49,664 bases of DNA from positions 1 through 49,664 of the forward strand of contig JAFADP010000024.1 of the NCBI GenBank assembly GCA_023424785.1, read 5' to 3'. How positions within the stretch are numbered: position 1 is the stretch's first letter; the number at the start of each line of letters is the position of its first letter. The notes under the pieces were generated by a model, which saw only the letters and a list, made by a program, of their open reading frames with translations, was not told the DNA's origin and ran no database searches. The translations under genes were made by a program, and so were the position numbers. This DNA is from Bacillota bacterium (lineage in GTDB: Bacteria; Bacillota; Clostridia; Clostridiales; Clostridiaceae). Below, piece after piece: positions 16,442 to 26,305 of the stretch.

Positions 16442-18278
16442 CTTTAAAACACTCTCCCTCTTTAAAGTTTACATTTATTCCACAACCAGTACAGCCTTTT
16501 CTACAGTTTTTAGTAAGTTCTGCTCTCTTAGCTTTTTCATTTTCATTTTCTAAATACTTTCTATTAACTCCAATATCTATAAAGTCCCAAGGAAGTATTT
16601 CGTCATAGCTTCTTTCTCTAAAGTTATAGAAATCTCCATCTAATCCACATTCAGCTAATGCTTCAAGCCATGCATCAAATTTAAAGTATTCACTCCATCC
16701 ATCAAATTTACATCCTTTTTCAAAGGCTTTTATTAATACTTCTGAAAGTCTTCTATCTCCTCTTGCAAATACACCTTCCATATATGAAGTTGTTTGTTCA
16801 TGATAGTTATAAACTATACTTGGTGATTTCATTGCATATTTAATAGCCTTAATCTTTTCAATAACTTCTTCTCTTCTATTCATTGGTGCCCATTGGAATG
16901 GTGTAAATGGCTTAGGTACTAATATAGATGTACTTACAGTAACTCTTAGTCCCTTCTTTCTTATACTCTTAGGCACAGCAAAGTATTGATCTGCTATTTT
17001 TTGTGCTAAATGAGAAATAGCTTCACAATCTTCTATTTCTTCATATGGTAATCCAATAATGAAATATAATTTTATTGTACTCCATCCAGCTTCAAAGGCA
17101 CTTCTAGATGCTTCTAATATTTTTTCTTCTGTTAACCCTTTATTGATTATGTCTCTCATTCTTTGAGAACCTGCTTCTGGTGCAAAAGTTAATCCTGTTT
17201 TCTTAACCTTTTGAATCTCTTTAATTAAATCAACAGAAAAGGCATCAACTCTTATAGAAGGAAGGGCAATAGCTACTTTATTTTTACTATGCTCTTCCAT
17301 TAATTCATGTATAAGTCCTTGAATATCAGAATAATCACAAGTACTTAATGATGATAACGATACTTCTTGATATCCTGTATTTTCAATAAGCTGTCTTGCT
17401 TGATTTACTAATGTTTCTCTTGTTTTTTCTCTTACTGGTCTATATATCATACCAGCTTGACAAAATCTACATCCATTAGTACATCCTCTAAAGGTTTCAA
17501 GTACTACTCTATCATGAACAATATCTGTATAAGGCACTATAATACTATCTGGGAATTCTACCTTATCAAAATCTGCTACAATTCTCTTTTTAATCTTTGC
17601 TGGTACATCTTCATATTTAGGTTTAAATTCTTTTATTGTTCCATCTTCATTATAAGATACATCATATAATGAAGGAACATATATACCTCTTATATGTGAG
17701 ATCTCTCTTAAAAATGCTTTTTTATCCCAGTTGTCTTGATATTTTCTATAAACATCAAGAACATCATTCATCATTTCTTCTCCTTCTCCAATTTCAAAGA
17801 AATCAATTATTTCAGTTAATGGCTCTGGATTATATGCACAAGGTCCTCCTGCCATAATAATTGGATCATTTTCTCCTCTTTCTGATGCTCTTAGAGGAAT
17901 GCCTGACATATCAAGCATATTTAAAATATTTGTATAACTCATTTCATATTGAAGAGTAAATCCTAAAATATTAAATTCTTTTAATGGTGTTTTAGTTTCT
18001 AATGAATATAAAGAAATTTCATTTTTTCTTAATTGCTCTTCCATATCTGGCCAAGGTGCAAAAACTCTTTCACAGTATGTATCCTCTCTCTTATTTATTG
18101 TATGATAAAGAATTCTTGTTCCTAAGTGAGACATTCCAACCTCATAAACATCTGGAAAACAAAATGCAAATCTAATATCTACATCGTTTATATCCTTTAT
18201 TACTTCATTAAGTTCTCCTCCAACATATCTTGAAGGCTTTTCTACTTTATATAAAATATCATCAGTTATTGTCTTCAT
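16425..18278 (-). CDS. TIGR03960 family radical-SAM protein
   Basis: This 617-residue protein has an N-terminal B12-binding-like Rossmann region, then the radical-SAM cluster motif CTNGCRFCQAGMIYRP near residue 266 (CxxxCxxC for a 4Fe-4S cluster). The TIM barrel includes FAPEAGSQRMRDIINKGL near 368, and a C-terminal cysteine group CRKGCTGCG near 594 may bind a second cluster. It leads the unit TIGR03960-TIGR03936-rng-cca. The substrate is unknown; linkage with rng suggests a role in RNA or ribosome maturation. Confidence 0.9.
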   Translation of the reverse strand: MKTITDDILYKVEKPSRYVGGELNEVIKDINDVDIRFAFCFPDVYEVGMSHLGTRILYHTINKREDTYCERVFAPWPDMEEQLRKNEISLYSLETKTPLKEFNILGFTLQYEMSYTNILNMLDMSGIPLRASERGENDPIIMAGGPCAYNPEPLTEIIDFFEIGEGEEMMNDVLDVYRKYQDNWDKKAFLREISHIRGIYVPSLYDVSYNEDGTIKEFKPKYEDVPAKIKKRIVADFDKVEFPDSIIVPYTDIVHDRVVLETFRGCTNGCRFCQAGMIYRPVREKTRETLVNQARQLIENTGYQEVSLSSLSTCDYSDIQGLIHELMEEHSKNKVAIALPSIRVDAFSVDLIKEIQKVKKTGLTFAPEAGSQRMRDIINKGLTEEKILEASRSAFEAGWSTIKLYFIIGLPYEEIEDCEAISHLAQKIADQYFAVPKSIRKKGLRVTVSTSILVPKPFTPFQWAPMNRREEVIEKIKAIKYAMKSPSIVYNYHEQTTSYMEGVFARGDRRLSEVLIKAFEKGCKFDGWSEYFKFDAWLEALAECGLDGDFYNFRERSYDEILPWDFIDIGVNRKYLENENEKAKRAELTKNCRKGCTGCGINVNFKEGECFKGAILN

Positions 18279-18346
18279 GGATGATCCTCCTATGTATAAT
18301 CATATTCCTCTATTTTATCATATAAGAACTCCTAAAGAAACAAGGA

Positions 18347-19204
18347 TTATTTTTTTCTTGTTTTTAGAAATTCTTCCACTGTAATATTTCCATAACGTCT
18401 TAGTGCATCTATTAATTCATCTTCATATATAATTCCTAAAATTTTTAAATTCTCATCTAATATAAAAAATGAATTAAATCTATTCCTTTCAATTAAAGAA
18501 AGTAAGCACACTAATTCTTTCTTATAATATATTGATATACTTCTATTTTCAATAAATCCATCATTAATAATTTTTCTCCTTTTCCTTATAATATTAGTCA
18601 TTATAACATAAGTAATATTACTCTTTTCCTTATAAGTGGAATATGTTAATAAAATTGATGTTACTAGTAAGCTAATATTACTTTTATGTATATATAATGT
18701 TAAGAAAAATAACAATATAATAAAAATAGACAGTGTAAAACTTATACCTATTAATATATTTTTTGTTTTTCTATATAAAATTTTTTTATTTAAAAGAATT
18801 TCATAAACCTTAGCACCATCAAGAGGGTATATTGGTAACATATTAAATATAAAAAAACCTATGTTTAACTTTGCACTTTCTACAAGAATTTCATTACACC
18901 CTATAAGTTTTATTAAAATTAATAATATAAAGAACATAATTAAATTAAACATAGGTCCTGAAATATAAACATAAAGCTTTTTTTTATCATTTAATTCATC
19001 TATATTTTTTAATTCTGCATTAGCTCCTACTATACTGATTCTAAAAGAGCAACTATCAACATTGTAATACCTTCCAACTACAATATGTGTAACTTCGTGT
19101 AATATGATCCATAAGAATGCTACAAGTAAGACTCTACTACTAAAACAACAAATTACTAGCATAAGTATACATTCTAGTAATAACATTTTAGTTTTTTTAC
19201 TCAT
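18347..19204 (-). CDS. spoIVFB: M50 intramembrane metalloprotease, SpoIVFB-like
   Basis: This 285-residue protein has the site-2 protease zinc motif HEVTH (H36, E37, H40) in the second membrane segment and the partner motif NMLPIYPLDG (third ligand D129). About five membrane segments lie in residues 5-185, followed by a cytoplasmic CBS-like domain (RFNSFFILDENLKILGIIYE). SpoIVFB cleaves pro-sigma-K in the mother cell during sporulation. Position beside rodA and min genes, with the small membrane-protein gene just upstream, matches the Bacillus minCD-spoIVFA-spoIVFB order. A generic M50 protease remains possible. Confidence 0.78.
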   Translation of the reverse strand: MSKKTKMLLLECILMLVICCFSSRVLLVAFLWIILHEVTHIVVGRYYNVDSCSFRISIVGANAELKNIDELNDKKKLYVYISGPMFNLIMFFILLILIKLIGCNEILVESAKLNIGFFIFNMLPIYPLDGAKVYEILLNKKILYRKTKNILIGISFTLSIFIILLFFLTLYIHKSNISLLVTSILLTYSTYKEKSNITYVIMTNIIRKRRKIINDGFIENRSISIYYKKELVCLLSLIERNRFNSFFILDENLKILGIIYEDELIDALRRYGNITVEEFLKTRKK

Positions 19205-19245
19205 AAATTACTCCCAAAAATTGCTTAATACTAGCTTTAATAAAG

Positions 19246-19593
19246 CTAACTTCCAATAAGCTTTACTTTTAAGTCATATAAATACGCTTTTAAATCTTTT
19301 TCTAACTCTTGAAGAAAATCCACTTTATAGGTTTTATTTATCATAGTTTTTGATGTATTAAATACTTCTTGTACCTCTTTTATCTCACTGTTTTTCATAA
19401 AAAAGGATATAGTTAAAAAAATTAATGCACCTATAGTTTGCCACATTAACTTTTTTAAAAAACTTCTGCTTTTATTTTTCTTTCTATCATCTACCAAGTA
19501 CTCTTCTAAAGTTTTAAATTTCTCCTCATTGCTGGAGTTATTCTTGTTCATATCTCTATAGTACTTTTCATATAAGCTCTTGTACTCACCCAT
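19246..19593 (-). CDS. small single-pass membrane protein, possible SpoIVFA counterpart
   Basis: This 115-residue protein has a charged cytoplasmic N terminus of about 55 residues, one membrane segment near 68-86, and a 30-residue outer tail. It is 41 bases before the spoIVFB-like gene, where spoIVFA sits in Bacillus. SpoIVFA holds and inhibits SpoIVFB and normally carries a LytM domain, which this protein lacks. I see only topology and position in support, so the role is inference. Confidence 0.5.
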   Translation of the reverse strand: MGEYKSLYEKYYRDMNKNNSSNEEKFKTLEEYLVDDRKKNKSRSFLKKLMWQTIGALIFLTISFFMKNSEIKEVQEVFNTSKTMINKTYKVDFLQELEKDLKAYLYDLKVKLIGS

Positions 19594-19655
19594 AAAAGTC
19601 CCCCTATTAGAGTTTACTAATTAATAATATTCATATATAAGAAAATTTATTCTTC

Positions 19656-19697
19656 AAAAAAAATACCCTAAAATATTTTATTATAAAAATATTTTAG
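19656..19697 (-). terminator. intrinsic terminator of rodA
   Basis: On the minus strand CTAAAATATTTT pairs with AAAATATTTTAG, then GGTATTTTTTT follows, just past the rodA stop. Confidence 0.75.
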
Positions 19698-19706
19698 AGC
19701 ATTTAC

Positions 19707-20870
19707 TTAAAATCTTATTTTCTTTTTTCTCATACCTATATTTAAAACTAAAGCCATTGCCATCATAGTAGTAAGAAGTGAGCTACCTCCATAACTTACA
19801 AATGGTAATGTTATTCCTGTAATAGGCATAAGAGCTATGTTCATACCTATATTTTCTGTTATAGCGAACAATAAATATGATATCATTCCACTTACAACCA
19901 GTGAACCAAACTCATCCTTTGCCCGCCTTGCTATACAAACCATTCTCCATATAATTATTCCATATAGAACTAATACAAATAATGCACCTATTAACCCACA
20001 TTGTTCAGCTATTGCTGAAAAAATAAAATCTGTTTGTATTTCTGGAACATTACTTGCTGCATATCCAAGACTTCCATCAACTTCTATAGATGGCTGACTT
20101 CCTAATATTCCTCCAGATCCTATCCCAATTAAAGCTTGATTTAATTGATATGTACCATCGCTACTATTTTCAGATGGATTTAAAAATCCTGTAAATCTAC
20201 TCATTTGATATTCAGGAAGTAATCCAGAAGTAAATACTATTATTATTCCAATTGCAAGGGCAGAAAGACCTCCTATTATAATTCTTCTATCAAGACCTGC
20301 TACTGATACCATACCTAATACTATGAAGAAACAAACCATGGTCATCCCCATATCTGGTTGTACTATTATTAATCCTACCGGAATCATTGAATATAAAATT
20401 ATTTTAAAAAAGTTCTTAACAGTATTAATATTACCTTCCATTTCATATATCAACTTTGCAATCATTAATATAAGTGCAAATTTAGCAAGCTCTGCAGGCT
20501 GAATACTTATTCCAATTTTAATCCATCCTCTTGCACCATTTATAACTTTACCAACACCTGGAATCCAAACACATACAAGTAAAGCAATAGATCCCCAATA
20601 AAGTAATGGTACATATCTAAAAATTACAGAGTAGTCTATAAGCACAAGAGCATATACTGCTATAATTGATACTATAAACCATATTCCTTGTTTTTTAACA
20701 AAATAATATGGATAGGTTATATTACCAACCCCACCTTTAGTACATAAGTATATATTGAACATTCCAAATAAAATTAATATTAAAACTGATATTAATAGAG
20801 CTTTATCTATTTCTCTAACCAGCCTAAAATCTAACTTATACTTTTTAAGAAATTTATTATCCTCTAACAA
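19707..20870 (-). CDS. rodA: RodA peptidoglycan glycosyltransferase (SEDS)
   Basis: This 387-residue membrane protein has about ten membrane segments and the SEDS signatures KFALILMIAK near 130, the catalytic-loop region QPDMGMTMV near 170, and LPFVSYGGSSLL near 355. It polymerises lipid II with PBP2 and MreBCD during elongation. The start is TTG at 20870: a perfect AGGAGG lies seven bases upstream and no ATG fits. It is separated from minE by a terminator, so it has its own transcript. FtsW or SpoVE are alternatives; the mrd/mre neighbourhood favours RodA. Confidence 0.88.
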   Translation of the reverse strand: MLEDNKFLKKYKLDFRLVREIDKALLISVLILILFGMFNIYLCTKGGVGNITYPYYFVKKQGIWFIVSIIAVYALVLIDYSVIFRYVPLLYWGSIALLVCVWIPGVGKVINGARGWIKIGISIQPAELAKFALILMIAKLIYEMEGNINTVKNFFKIILYSMIPVGLIIVQPDMGMTMVCFFIVLGMVSVAGLDRRIIIGGLSALAIGIIIVFTSGLLPEYQMSRFTGFLNPSENSSDGTYQLNQALIGIGSGGILGSQPSIEVDGSLGYAASNVPEIQTDFIFSAIAEQCGLIGALFVLVLYGIIIWRMVCIARRAKDEFGSLVVSGMISYLLFAITENIGMNIALMPITGITLPFVSYGGSSLLTTMMAMALVLNIGMRKKKIRF

Positions 20871-20970
20871 GTTGTTACCTCCTCTAATTGTACAACTTTA
20901 TTATATAACATAATCTGTCCAATCACTATAATATCAATACATTAATAATAAAATATTAATATTTACAAAC

Positions 20971-21005
20971 AAAAGACTGCTAAAATATATATTTAGCAGT
21001 CTTTT
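20971..21005 (-). terminator. intrinsic terminator of the minCDE operon
   Basis: Perfect arms AAAAGACTGCTAAA and TTTAGCAGTCTTTT lie directly after the minE stop. Confidence 0.88.
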
Positions 21006-21006
21006 A

Positions 21007-21279
21007 TTATCTTCCTCTAATTCCCTTAATAGGAATATTAGCTACTAATGATGAATTGGCATCTCCACCTTCTAAATTATCACTTTTAGTAACGGATATT
21101 TCAACATCTTCACATTCTATTTCTATGTACTTAGCAAGTACGTCTAAAATTTCGCCTCTTATCTTTTCTATTGTTTCTTCAGGTATATCGCCTCTATCAT
21201 GTATAAGTATAAGCCTTAATCTATCCTTGGCTACATCCTTAGGTTTCTGTTTCTTAGAAAGACCACTAAACAATCCCAT
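21007..21279 (-). CDS. minE: cell division topological specificity factor MinE
   Basis: This 90-residue protein has the MinE pattern: a membrane-targeting start (MGLFSGLSKK), the MinD-binding switch segment AKDRLRLILIHDRGDIP at 18-34, then a beta/alpha dimerisation domain. MinE makes MinD oscillate by stimulating its ATPase. It is the last gene of minC-minD-minE, 13 bases after minD. A MinE-based Min system in a Gram-positive is known in clostridia. Confidence 0.93.
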   Translation of the reverse strand: MGLFSGLSKKQKPKDVAKDRLRLILIHDRGDIPEETIEKIRGEILDVLAKYIEIECEDVEISVTKSDNLEGGDANSSLVANIPIKGIRGR

Positions 21280-21292
21280 CTTCTCACCCTCT

Positions 21293-22090
21293 CTACTTTC
21301 TGCTAAATAATTTTTTTAATGTCTTAAAGAAACCTTCATTTCCTACACTTAAATCCATTATAGGAACGTCTTCTCCAAGAATTCTTCTTGCTATATTCTT
21401 AAAAGCCTTACCTGCATAGGCGCTTTCTTCCAAAACAATAGGTTCACCTTTATTTGTTGATATAGTTACATTTTTATCATCTGGAACTACACCTATTAAC
21501 TTTACTGATAATGTTTCTATTATATCTGGAACATCTAACATGTCCCCATTCTTTGTCATTTGATAATTAATTCTGTTTATTATTACAGCATGATCTTCTA
21601 ATCCTTTAGCGTCAAGCTTTCCAATTACTCTATCAGCATCTCTTACAGATGTTATTTCTGGATTTACAACAACTAGTGCTCTATCAGCTCCAACAACAGA
21701 ATTTTCAAATCCTTGCTCTATTCCAGCAGGACAATCTATTATTACGTAATCAAATTCCTCTTTTAATTCATTAACTACTTTTAACATTTGTTGAGGACTT
21801 ATATCATCCTTATCTTTTGTTTGAGCTGTAGGTAATAAAAATAAATTAGAATATCTTTTATCTTTTATTGTAGCTTGTTTAAGCCTACATCTTCCCTCTA
21901 TAACATCAAAAAGTGTATATACAATTCTATTTTCTAATCCCATTAAAACATCTAAATTTCTAAGACCTGTATCTCCATCAATTAATACGACCTTTTTTCC
22001 TAATGCTGCTAAAGCAGTTCCAATATTAGCAGTAGTAGTTGTCTTTCCAACTCCGCCTTTCCCTGATGTAATTACTATAGACTCTCCCAT
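21293..22090 (-). CDS. minD: septum-site-determining ATPase MinD
   Basis: This 265-residue ParA-type ATPase has the deviant Walker A SGKGGVGKTTTTANIG near residue 10, switch I GLRNLDVLMGLENRIVYTL near 42, and Walker B VIIDCPAGIE near 117. A C-terminal amphipathic membrane-targeting helix (GFFKTLKKLFSRK) completes it. It recruits MinC to the membrane. The ATG at 22090 is preferred over the overlapping GTG at 22093 on spacing to AGAGGAG. Confidence 0.95.
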   Translation of the reverse strand: MGESIVITSGKGGVGKTTTTANIGTALAALGKKVVLIDGDTGLRNLDVLMGLENRIVYTLFDVIEGRCRLKQATIKDKRYSNLFLLPTAQTKDKDDISPQQMLKVVNELKEEFDYVIIDCPAGIEQGFENSVVGADRALVVVNPEITSVRDADRVIGKLDAKGLEDHAVIINRINYQMTKNGDMLDVPDIIETLSVKLIGVVPDDKNVTISTNKGEPIVLEESAYAGKAFKNIARRILGEDVPIMDLSVGNEGFFKTLKKLFSRK

Positions 22091-22108
22091 CACTATACTC
22101 CTCTCACA

Positions 22109-22756
22109 TTAAATATACTTATTATTTAAGTATGGTTCTACAATTATGCTTTCATTTTTTATTTTTGCTACCTCTGGATAACTTGGTTTATCAGTGTCAT
22201 CTGGTGAAACAGTTATTATGTTACTTATTTTTAATACACCTGGTTGAAGTGAAAATGCAGCTATTATAGCATCTTTGTTACCATTAACTCCTGCAAATAC
22301 ATTGCCTCTAATAGTTCCAAGAACTATTATATTACCTCCGGCATAAACCTCTGCACCGCTATTAACATCTCCAATTATAACAACATTTCCTGGATAATTA
22401 ATTCTTTGGCCACTTCTAACAGTTTTTCTTATAAATTTTGTTCTTCCCTCATAAACCCCACTAAATACTTTTGCTTCCTCAGCAGCTTCTATTTGAAGAT
22501 CTACATCTTCAAATATAACTTCTTTAACCTCAATTTCTTCGATTAGTACATCTTTAAGTCTTAATACCTCTTTCTCATTATAATTAGACATCTTTGTTAT
22601 AATGCATAGAGGTGTTCCTTTATAAAACTTCTTAGCTTTTGAAAGTTTTCTAATTAGAATTTCAAGCATGTCCTCAAAATTCCCAAATCTATCACTATCT
22701 ATTTCTGCACTTAATCCTTCTTTATTCCCTTTTATTATTACTCCATCATTTCGCAT
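22109..22756 (-). CDS. minC: septum formation inhibitor MinC
   Basis: This 215-residue protein has an N-terminal MinC_N domain that blocks FtsZ polymerisation (about 1-95). The C-terminal beta-helix has repeated Gly turns (NYPGNVVIIGDVNSGAEVYA, GNIIVLGTIRGNVFAG), which bind MinD. It is the first gene of the operon, with GGAGG seven bases before the ATG. Confidence 0.93.
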   Translation of the reverse strand: MRNDGVIIKGNKEGLSAEIDSDRFGNFEDMLEILIRKLSKAKKFYKGTPLCIITKMSNYNEKEVLRLKDVLIEEIEVKEVIFEDVDLQIEAAEEAKVFSGVYEGRTKFIRKTVRSGQRINYPGNVVIIGDVNSGAEVYAGGNIIVLGTIRGNVFAGVNGNKDAIIAAFSLQPGVLKISNIITVSPDDTDKPSYPEVAKIKNESIIVEPYLNNKYI

Positions 22757-22841
22757 TGAATAACCTCCACCTTCTGTAGCAACCCACCTATTTTTTACTA
22801 ATATTATAAGTTATTCCTTTAAAATATACTGTTTATATTTA

Positions 22842-22850
22842 ATTATACCA
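22842..22850 (-). promoter_or_regulatory. extended -10 promoter candidate of minCDE
   Basis: The minus strand reads TGGTATAAT (TGnTATAAT), about 85 bases before minC. No clear -35 box is seen. A second TATAAT at 22808-22803 is closer but lacks the TG. Confidence 0.45.
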
Positions 22851-22901
22851 TTAATAAAAATATATTTGTAGTGTGTATTATATTCTTTTTTGTAAAAAAT
22901 C

Positions 22902-22936
22902 AAAAAATGAAAGGACATTTACCCTTTCATTTTTTA
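22902..22936 (-). terminator. intrinsic terminator after mrdA
   Basis: Minus-strand AAATGAAAGGG and CCTTTCATTT arms surround a short loop and end in a U-run just past the mrdA stop. It closes the mre-mrdA transcript. Confidence 0.85.
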
Positions 22937-22941
22937 TAAAA

Positions 22942-25809
22942 TTATTCACTTTCTTTATTATCTTCAGGTACATTTAAAACATAATTAGCAAAAGTTTTAG
23001 ATACACTAGCATAATCTGGATTCATTTGTAATAATTCATCTTTAAAGTACATTTCATATATTGCTCTTGCTACTTTTGCTACATATCCACCATGTCCTCC
23101 ATCATAAGCAACAACAACTACTGCTATTTCTGGATCTTCAAAAGGTGCAAAACTCAAGTAAGTTGCATATGGAGCTCTTCCTAAATCATATTGATCTTCT
23201 CTAAAATCTGCAGTACCAGTTTTACCTCCAGTAGCTATAGGAAATCCTGCAAATGCTTGAGCAGCTGTACCACTATCTTCTGTATTAACTCTACTCATAC
23301 CATCCATTACTACTCTTAGAGTATCTTTACTTAATTCTATTTCATCTAGAACTTGTGGTGTAAATTCTTCAACTAATTCACCATCTGGCGTTGTAACCTT
23401 ATCTACTAAATGCATTTTATATCTAGTTCCGCCATTAGCTATTGTTGATACATATTGAGCTAATTGAAGTGGTGTGAAAGTGTTCATACCTTGACCAATA
23501 GATGCATAAATAAGTTGAGCTGGTGAAGTTATTTCACTAGCTTTATCTTGAACAACAAATGTTGCAATTACATTAGCAACTTTTTTAGCTTGCTCTTCAA
23601 TGGTAGTTGGAATATTTCTGTCTGCATTATATGCATCTAAATTCTGAGCATATTTTTCTGAAACATTCATTAAATTAGTTACATCATCTAATATATATTT
23701 AGCAAATGCATCTGTACCTAATGCATTTTCTCCTGTACCTATTTGATTAAATCTTTCATATATTTTTTCTTTTAATTTTTCTTTAGCTTCTTTAACATCT
23801 TCTTCATCTTCTTCATTTTTAGAATAATCTAATGGCACAAATACAGATCCATTATTAGCATAGTTACCTTGCTCTAGATAATTAGCTAAATCTATTTTTG
23901 CAGAAGCTATGGCTCTCTTCTTCCAAGATGTAAAGTTATATACCTGACCAAAATTTTCTTCTATTTCAATTCCTGTACTAGGATTTTCTTGACCATTTGG
24001 ATCTACACCTAATCCAAACTTCCAAGCAAATTGAGCTAAATTATCTAATGCAGCTATATTAGAACCACCATTTTTATATATTCTATATCCTGTCTCATAG
24101 AAGAAGTAGTTACATGAAACCTCTAAAGCTGCTGCCATACCAACACTACCATGATATCCTAAACAAGTAGGTGCAAAGCTTGAACCAAGTTCTTTATGTT
24201 GATCAAATGTATGGTAATCATATATTACTTCATCTGCACTTATAGCACCACTTTCTACTCCTGCAATACCAGTCATAATCTTGAATGTTGATCCTGGAGG
24301 TATAAGCCCTTGAGTAGCATAATTATAAAATGCTCTTGGATAAATATCATATAAGTCTTGTCTTGCTCCAGTAGAATCTTTAGGAAATAAATCATCTACA
24401 CTTTTATTTAATCTTTTATTAGAAATAAACTCTTGTCCATAGCTTTCTAAATCAGGGCTAAAGTATTCTATTGTTTTTTCATTGCTAAGTTGTCCTGATA
24501 TAGCAAACTCATTTGGATTATAATTAGGAAGAGAAACCATTCCTAATATTCTTCCCGTCTTAACTTCAGTAACAACTACTGCTCCTCTATTAGCATTACT
24601 ATATATTCCACCTTCTAGAGTTTGAATTTCTTTCATAGTATCTGCTAAAGCTTGTTCTGCTACCCATTGTATATTTTTATCTATTGTTAAATGTACATTA
24701 TTTCCCGGGTAAGATTCTAATTTAAACAATTCTTGAGTTGTTCTACCAGCAGAATTTACTTTAACAGTAGTTCCACCCTTAACGCCCTTTAATTGTTCTT
24801 CAAAAGCCGACTCTATTCCCGAAACTCCAATAAGGTCTGTAGAAACATCATATCCTCTTAATTCATACTTTTCTTTAGCACTACTACTAATAGGAGATAA
24901 GTATCCTATTACAGATGATGCTAATTCATTATATGGATAAGTTCTTACAGGCTCTAATGTTATATCAATACCTGGTAAATCATTTAGCTTTTGATATATT
25001 GTAAAAGCAGTATCTCTATTAATATTTTTTGCTATGGTTACAGATTTATAACCTTTTAAACTTTGTATTTTAAGTGCATCCTTAATTAACATATATGTTC
25101 TAATTTCACTATATGAATACTTCTCTAAAAGAATAGATGTTAGTTCTTCTCCATCCATATCTTTATACTTTTCTTTCTCTTCTTCTGTTGGATTTAATAA
25201 GTCTATTAAATCATAAGCTTTTACTAAATATTCAAAAGTTTCTTTTGGTCCTATTTTTAAAAGCTGTTCATTTATTTTATCAATTTGAGCATCTTTTAAG
25301 TCTTCTTCTTCATTTAACTTTTCTTTTTTTCTTAGCTTTGCTTCAAGAGGTTCATTCATTCCTCTATCTCTTTTAAATAAAAGCTCTTCAGAATCTTTTC
25401 CTTCTTGACTTGTAGATCTGTACTCAAAATATGGCTCATTATTTTCATTAACTTTTAACATTAATGAGTCCTGAAGTTTTTCACCATTTTCAGCTAAGAT
25501 ACTTACTATGGAATCTATTGTTTCATAAAAATGCTTTGTTGCCTGTTCTGTTTTTGTGTACTTTATTGCATATGTTTGTATATTTGTTGCAAGTACATTT
25601 CCATCTTCATCATATATTTTCCCTCTAGGAGCTGTATCTGAAACAAATTTTGTCGATGTAGTATCTGCCTGTTCTTTATAATCTTCATGCTTATATACTT
25701 GAAGATATATAAGTTTACCAGTGATAGCTGTGAAAACTATAGCCATAACTATTAAAAAACCACTATACCTTGGTAATTTCTTTTTCTTTTTTGGTTTATT
25801 AACTATCAT
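22942..25809 (-). CDS. mrdA: penicillin-binding protein 2 (transpeptidase)
   Basis: This 955-residue class B PBP has a membrane anchor at about 15-37 and a dimerisation or pedestal domain (RGKIYDEDGNVLATN near 62). The transpeptidase domain has active-site S507 in GSTFK, SCN at 565-567 and KTG at 863-865. It crosslinks peptidoglycan for cell elongation with RodA and MreBCD. The protein is much longer than the roughly 630 residues of E. coli PBP2. Charged additions lie at about 130-240 in the pedestal and 610-760 between SCN and KTG, which are familiar in clostridial homologues. It overlaps mreD by four bases. Confidence 0.92.
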   Translation of the reverse strand: MIVNKPKKKKKLPRYSGFLIVMAIVFTAITGKLIYLQVYKHEDYKEQADTTSTKFVSDTAPRGKIYDEDGNVLATNIQTYAIKYTKTEQATKHFYETIDSIVSILAENGEKLQDSLMLKVNENNEPYFEYRSTSQEGKDSEELLFKRDRGMNEPLEAKLRKKEKLNEEEDLKDAQIDKINEQLLKIGPKETFEYLVKAYDLIDLLNPTEEEKEKYKDMDGEELTSILLEKYSYSEIRTYMLIKDALKIQSLKGYKSVTIAKNINRDTAFTIYQKLNDLPGIDITLEPVRTYPYNELASSVIGYLSPISSSAKEKYELRGYDVSTDLIGVSGIESAFEEQLKGVKGGTTVKVNSAGRTTQELFKLESYPGNNVHLTIDKNIQWVAEQALADTMKEIQTLEGGIYSNANRGAVVVTEVKTGRILGMVSLPNYNPNEFAISGQLSNEKTIEYFSPDLESYGQEFISNKRLNKSVDDLFPKDSTGARQDLYDIYPRAFYNYATQGLIPPGSTFKIMTGIAGVESGAISADEVIYDYHTFDQHKELGSSFAPTCLGYHGSVGMAAALEVSCNYFFYETGYRIYKNGGSNIAALDNLAQFAWKFGLGVDPNGQENPSTGIEIEENFGQVYNFTSWKKRAIASAKIDLANYLEQGNYANNGSVFVPLDYSKNEEDEEDVKEAKEKLKEKIYERFNQIGTGENALGTDAFAKYILDDVTNLMNVSEKYAQNLDAYNADRNIPTTIEEQAKKVANVIATFVVQDKASEITSPAQLIYASIGQGMNTFTPLQLAQYVSTIANGGTRYKMHLVDKVTTPDGELVEEFTPQVLDEIELSKDTLRVVMDGMSRVNTEDSGTAAQAFAGFPIATGGKTGTADFREDQYDLGRAPYATYLSFAPFEDPEIAVVVVAYDGGHGGYVAKVARAIYEMYFKDELLQMNPDYASVSKTFANYVLNVPEDNKESE

Positions 25810-26297
25810 CTAAAATTCCTCTTTTTCAAATTAAAATCTTTATTACATATATTGTATATTAATTTATAAAATAAAAACATTAATGCTGAATTATAGATAG
25901 CTGTATATATATTATCTATTAAATGTATCTTCACTCCTAGAATATACAATATTACAAGTATACTCACAGCTTTTAGAATTGAAGCAAAAAACATAGATAT
26001 AACTGGTACTAGCTTTTTATTTCTCCATATACTCTCTCCTATAACCCCAGCAGAAAAGCAAAGTAACATATTAATTAAACAGTTAACACCAAATCCATTA
26101 AAGAAGTAAATATCCTGAAGTACACCACTGACAACTCCTATAAACACACCTACTTCTTTCCCATTTATAATAGAGTAAGCTATAGCAAAAACAAATAAAG
26201 CACTTGGGTATACCCCTTTAATTGAAAGAAAAGGAAAGAAAGAGTTATCTAATACTAATAACAATATTGAAATTAAAATTACTATTGCTTTCTTCAT
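25806..26297 (-). CDS. mreD: rod shape-determining protein MreD
   Basis: This 163-residue integral membrane protein has about five hydrophobic segments and the usual PSALFVFAIAYSIINGKEVG stretch near residue 31. It links MreC and the peptidoglycan machinery at the membrane. It lies between mreC (eight-base gap) and mrdA (four-base overlap). Confidence 0.87.
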   Translation of the reverse strand: MKKAIVILISILLLVLDNSFFPFLSIKGVYPSALFVFAIAYSIINGKEVGVFIGVVSGVLQDIYFFNGFGVNCLINMLLCFSAGVIGESIWRNKKLVPVISMFFASILKAVSILVILYILGVKIHLIDNIYTAIYNSALMFLFYKLIYNICNKDFNLKKRNFR

Positions 26298-26305
26298 AAT
26301 TCTTC

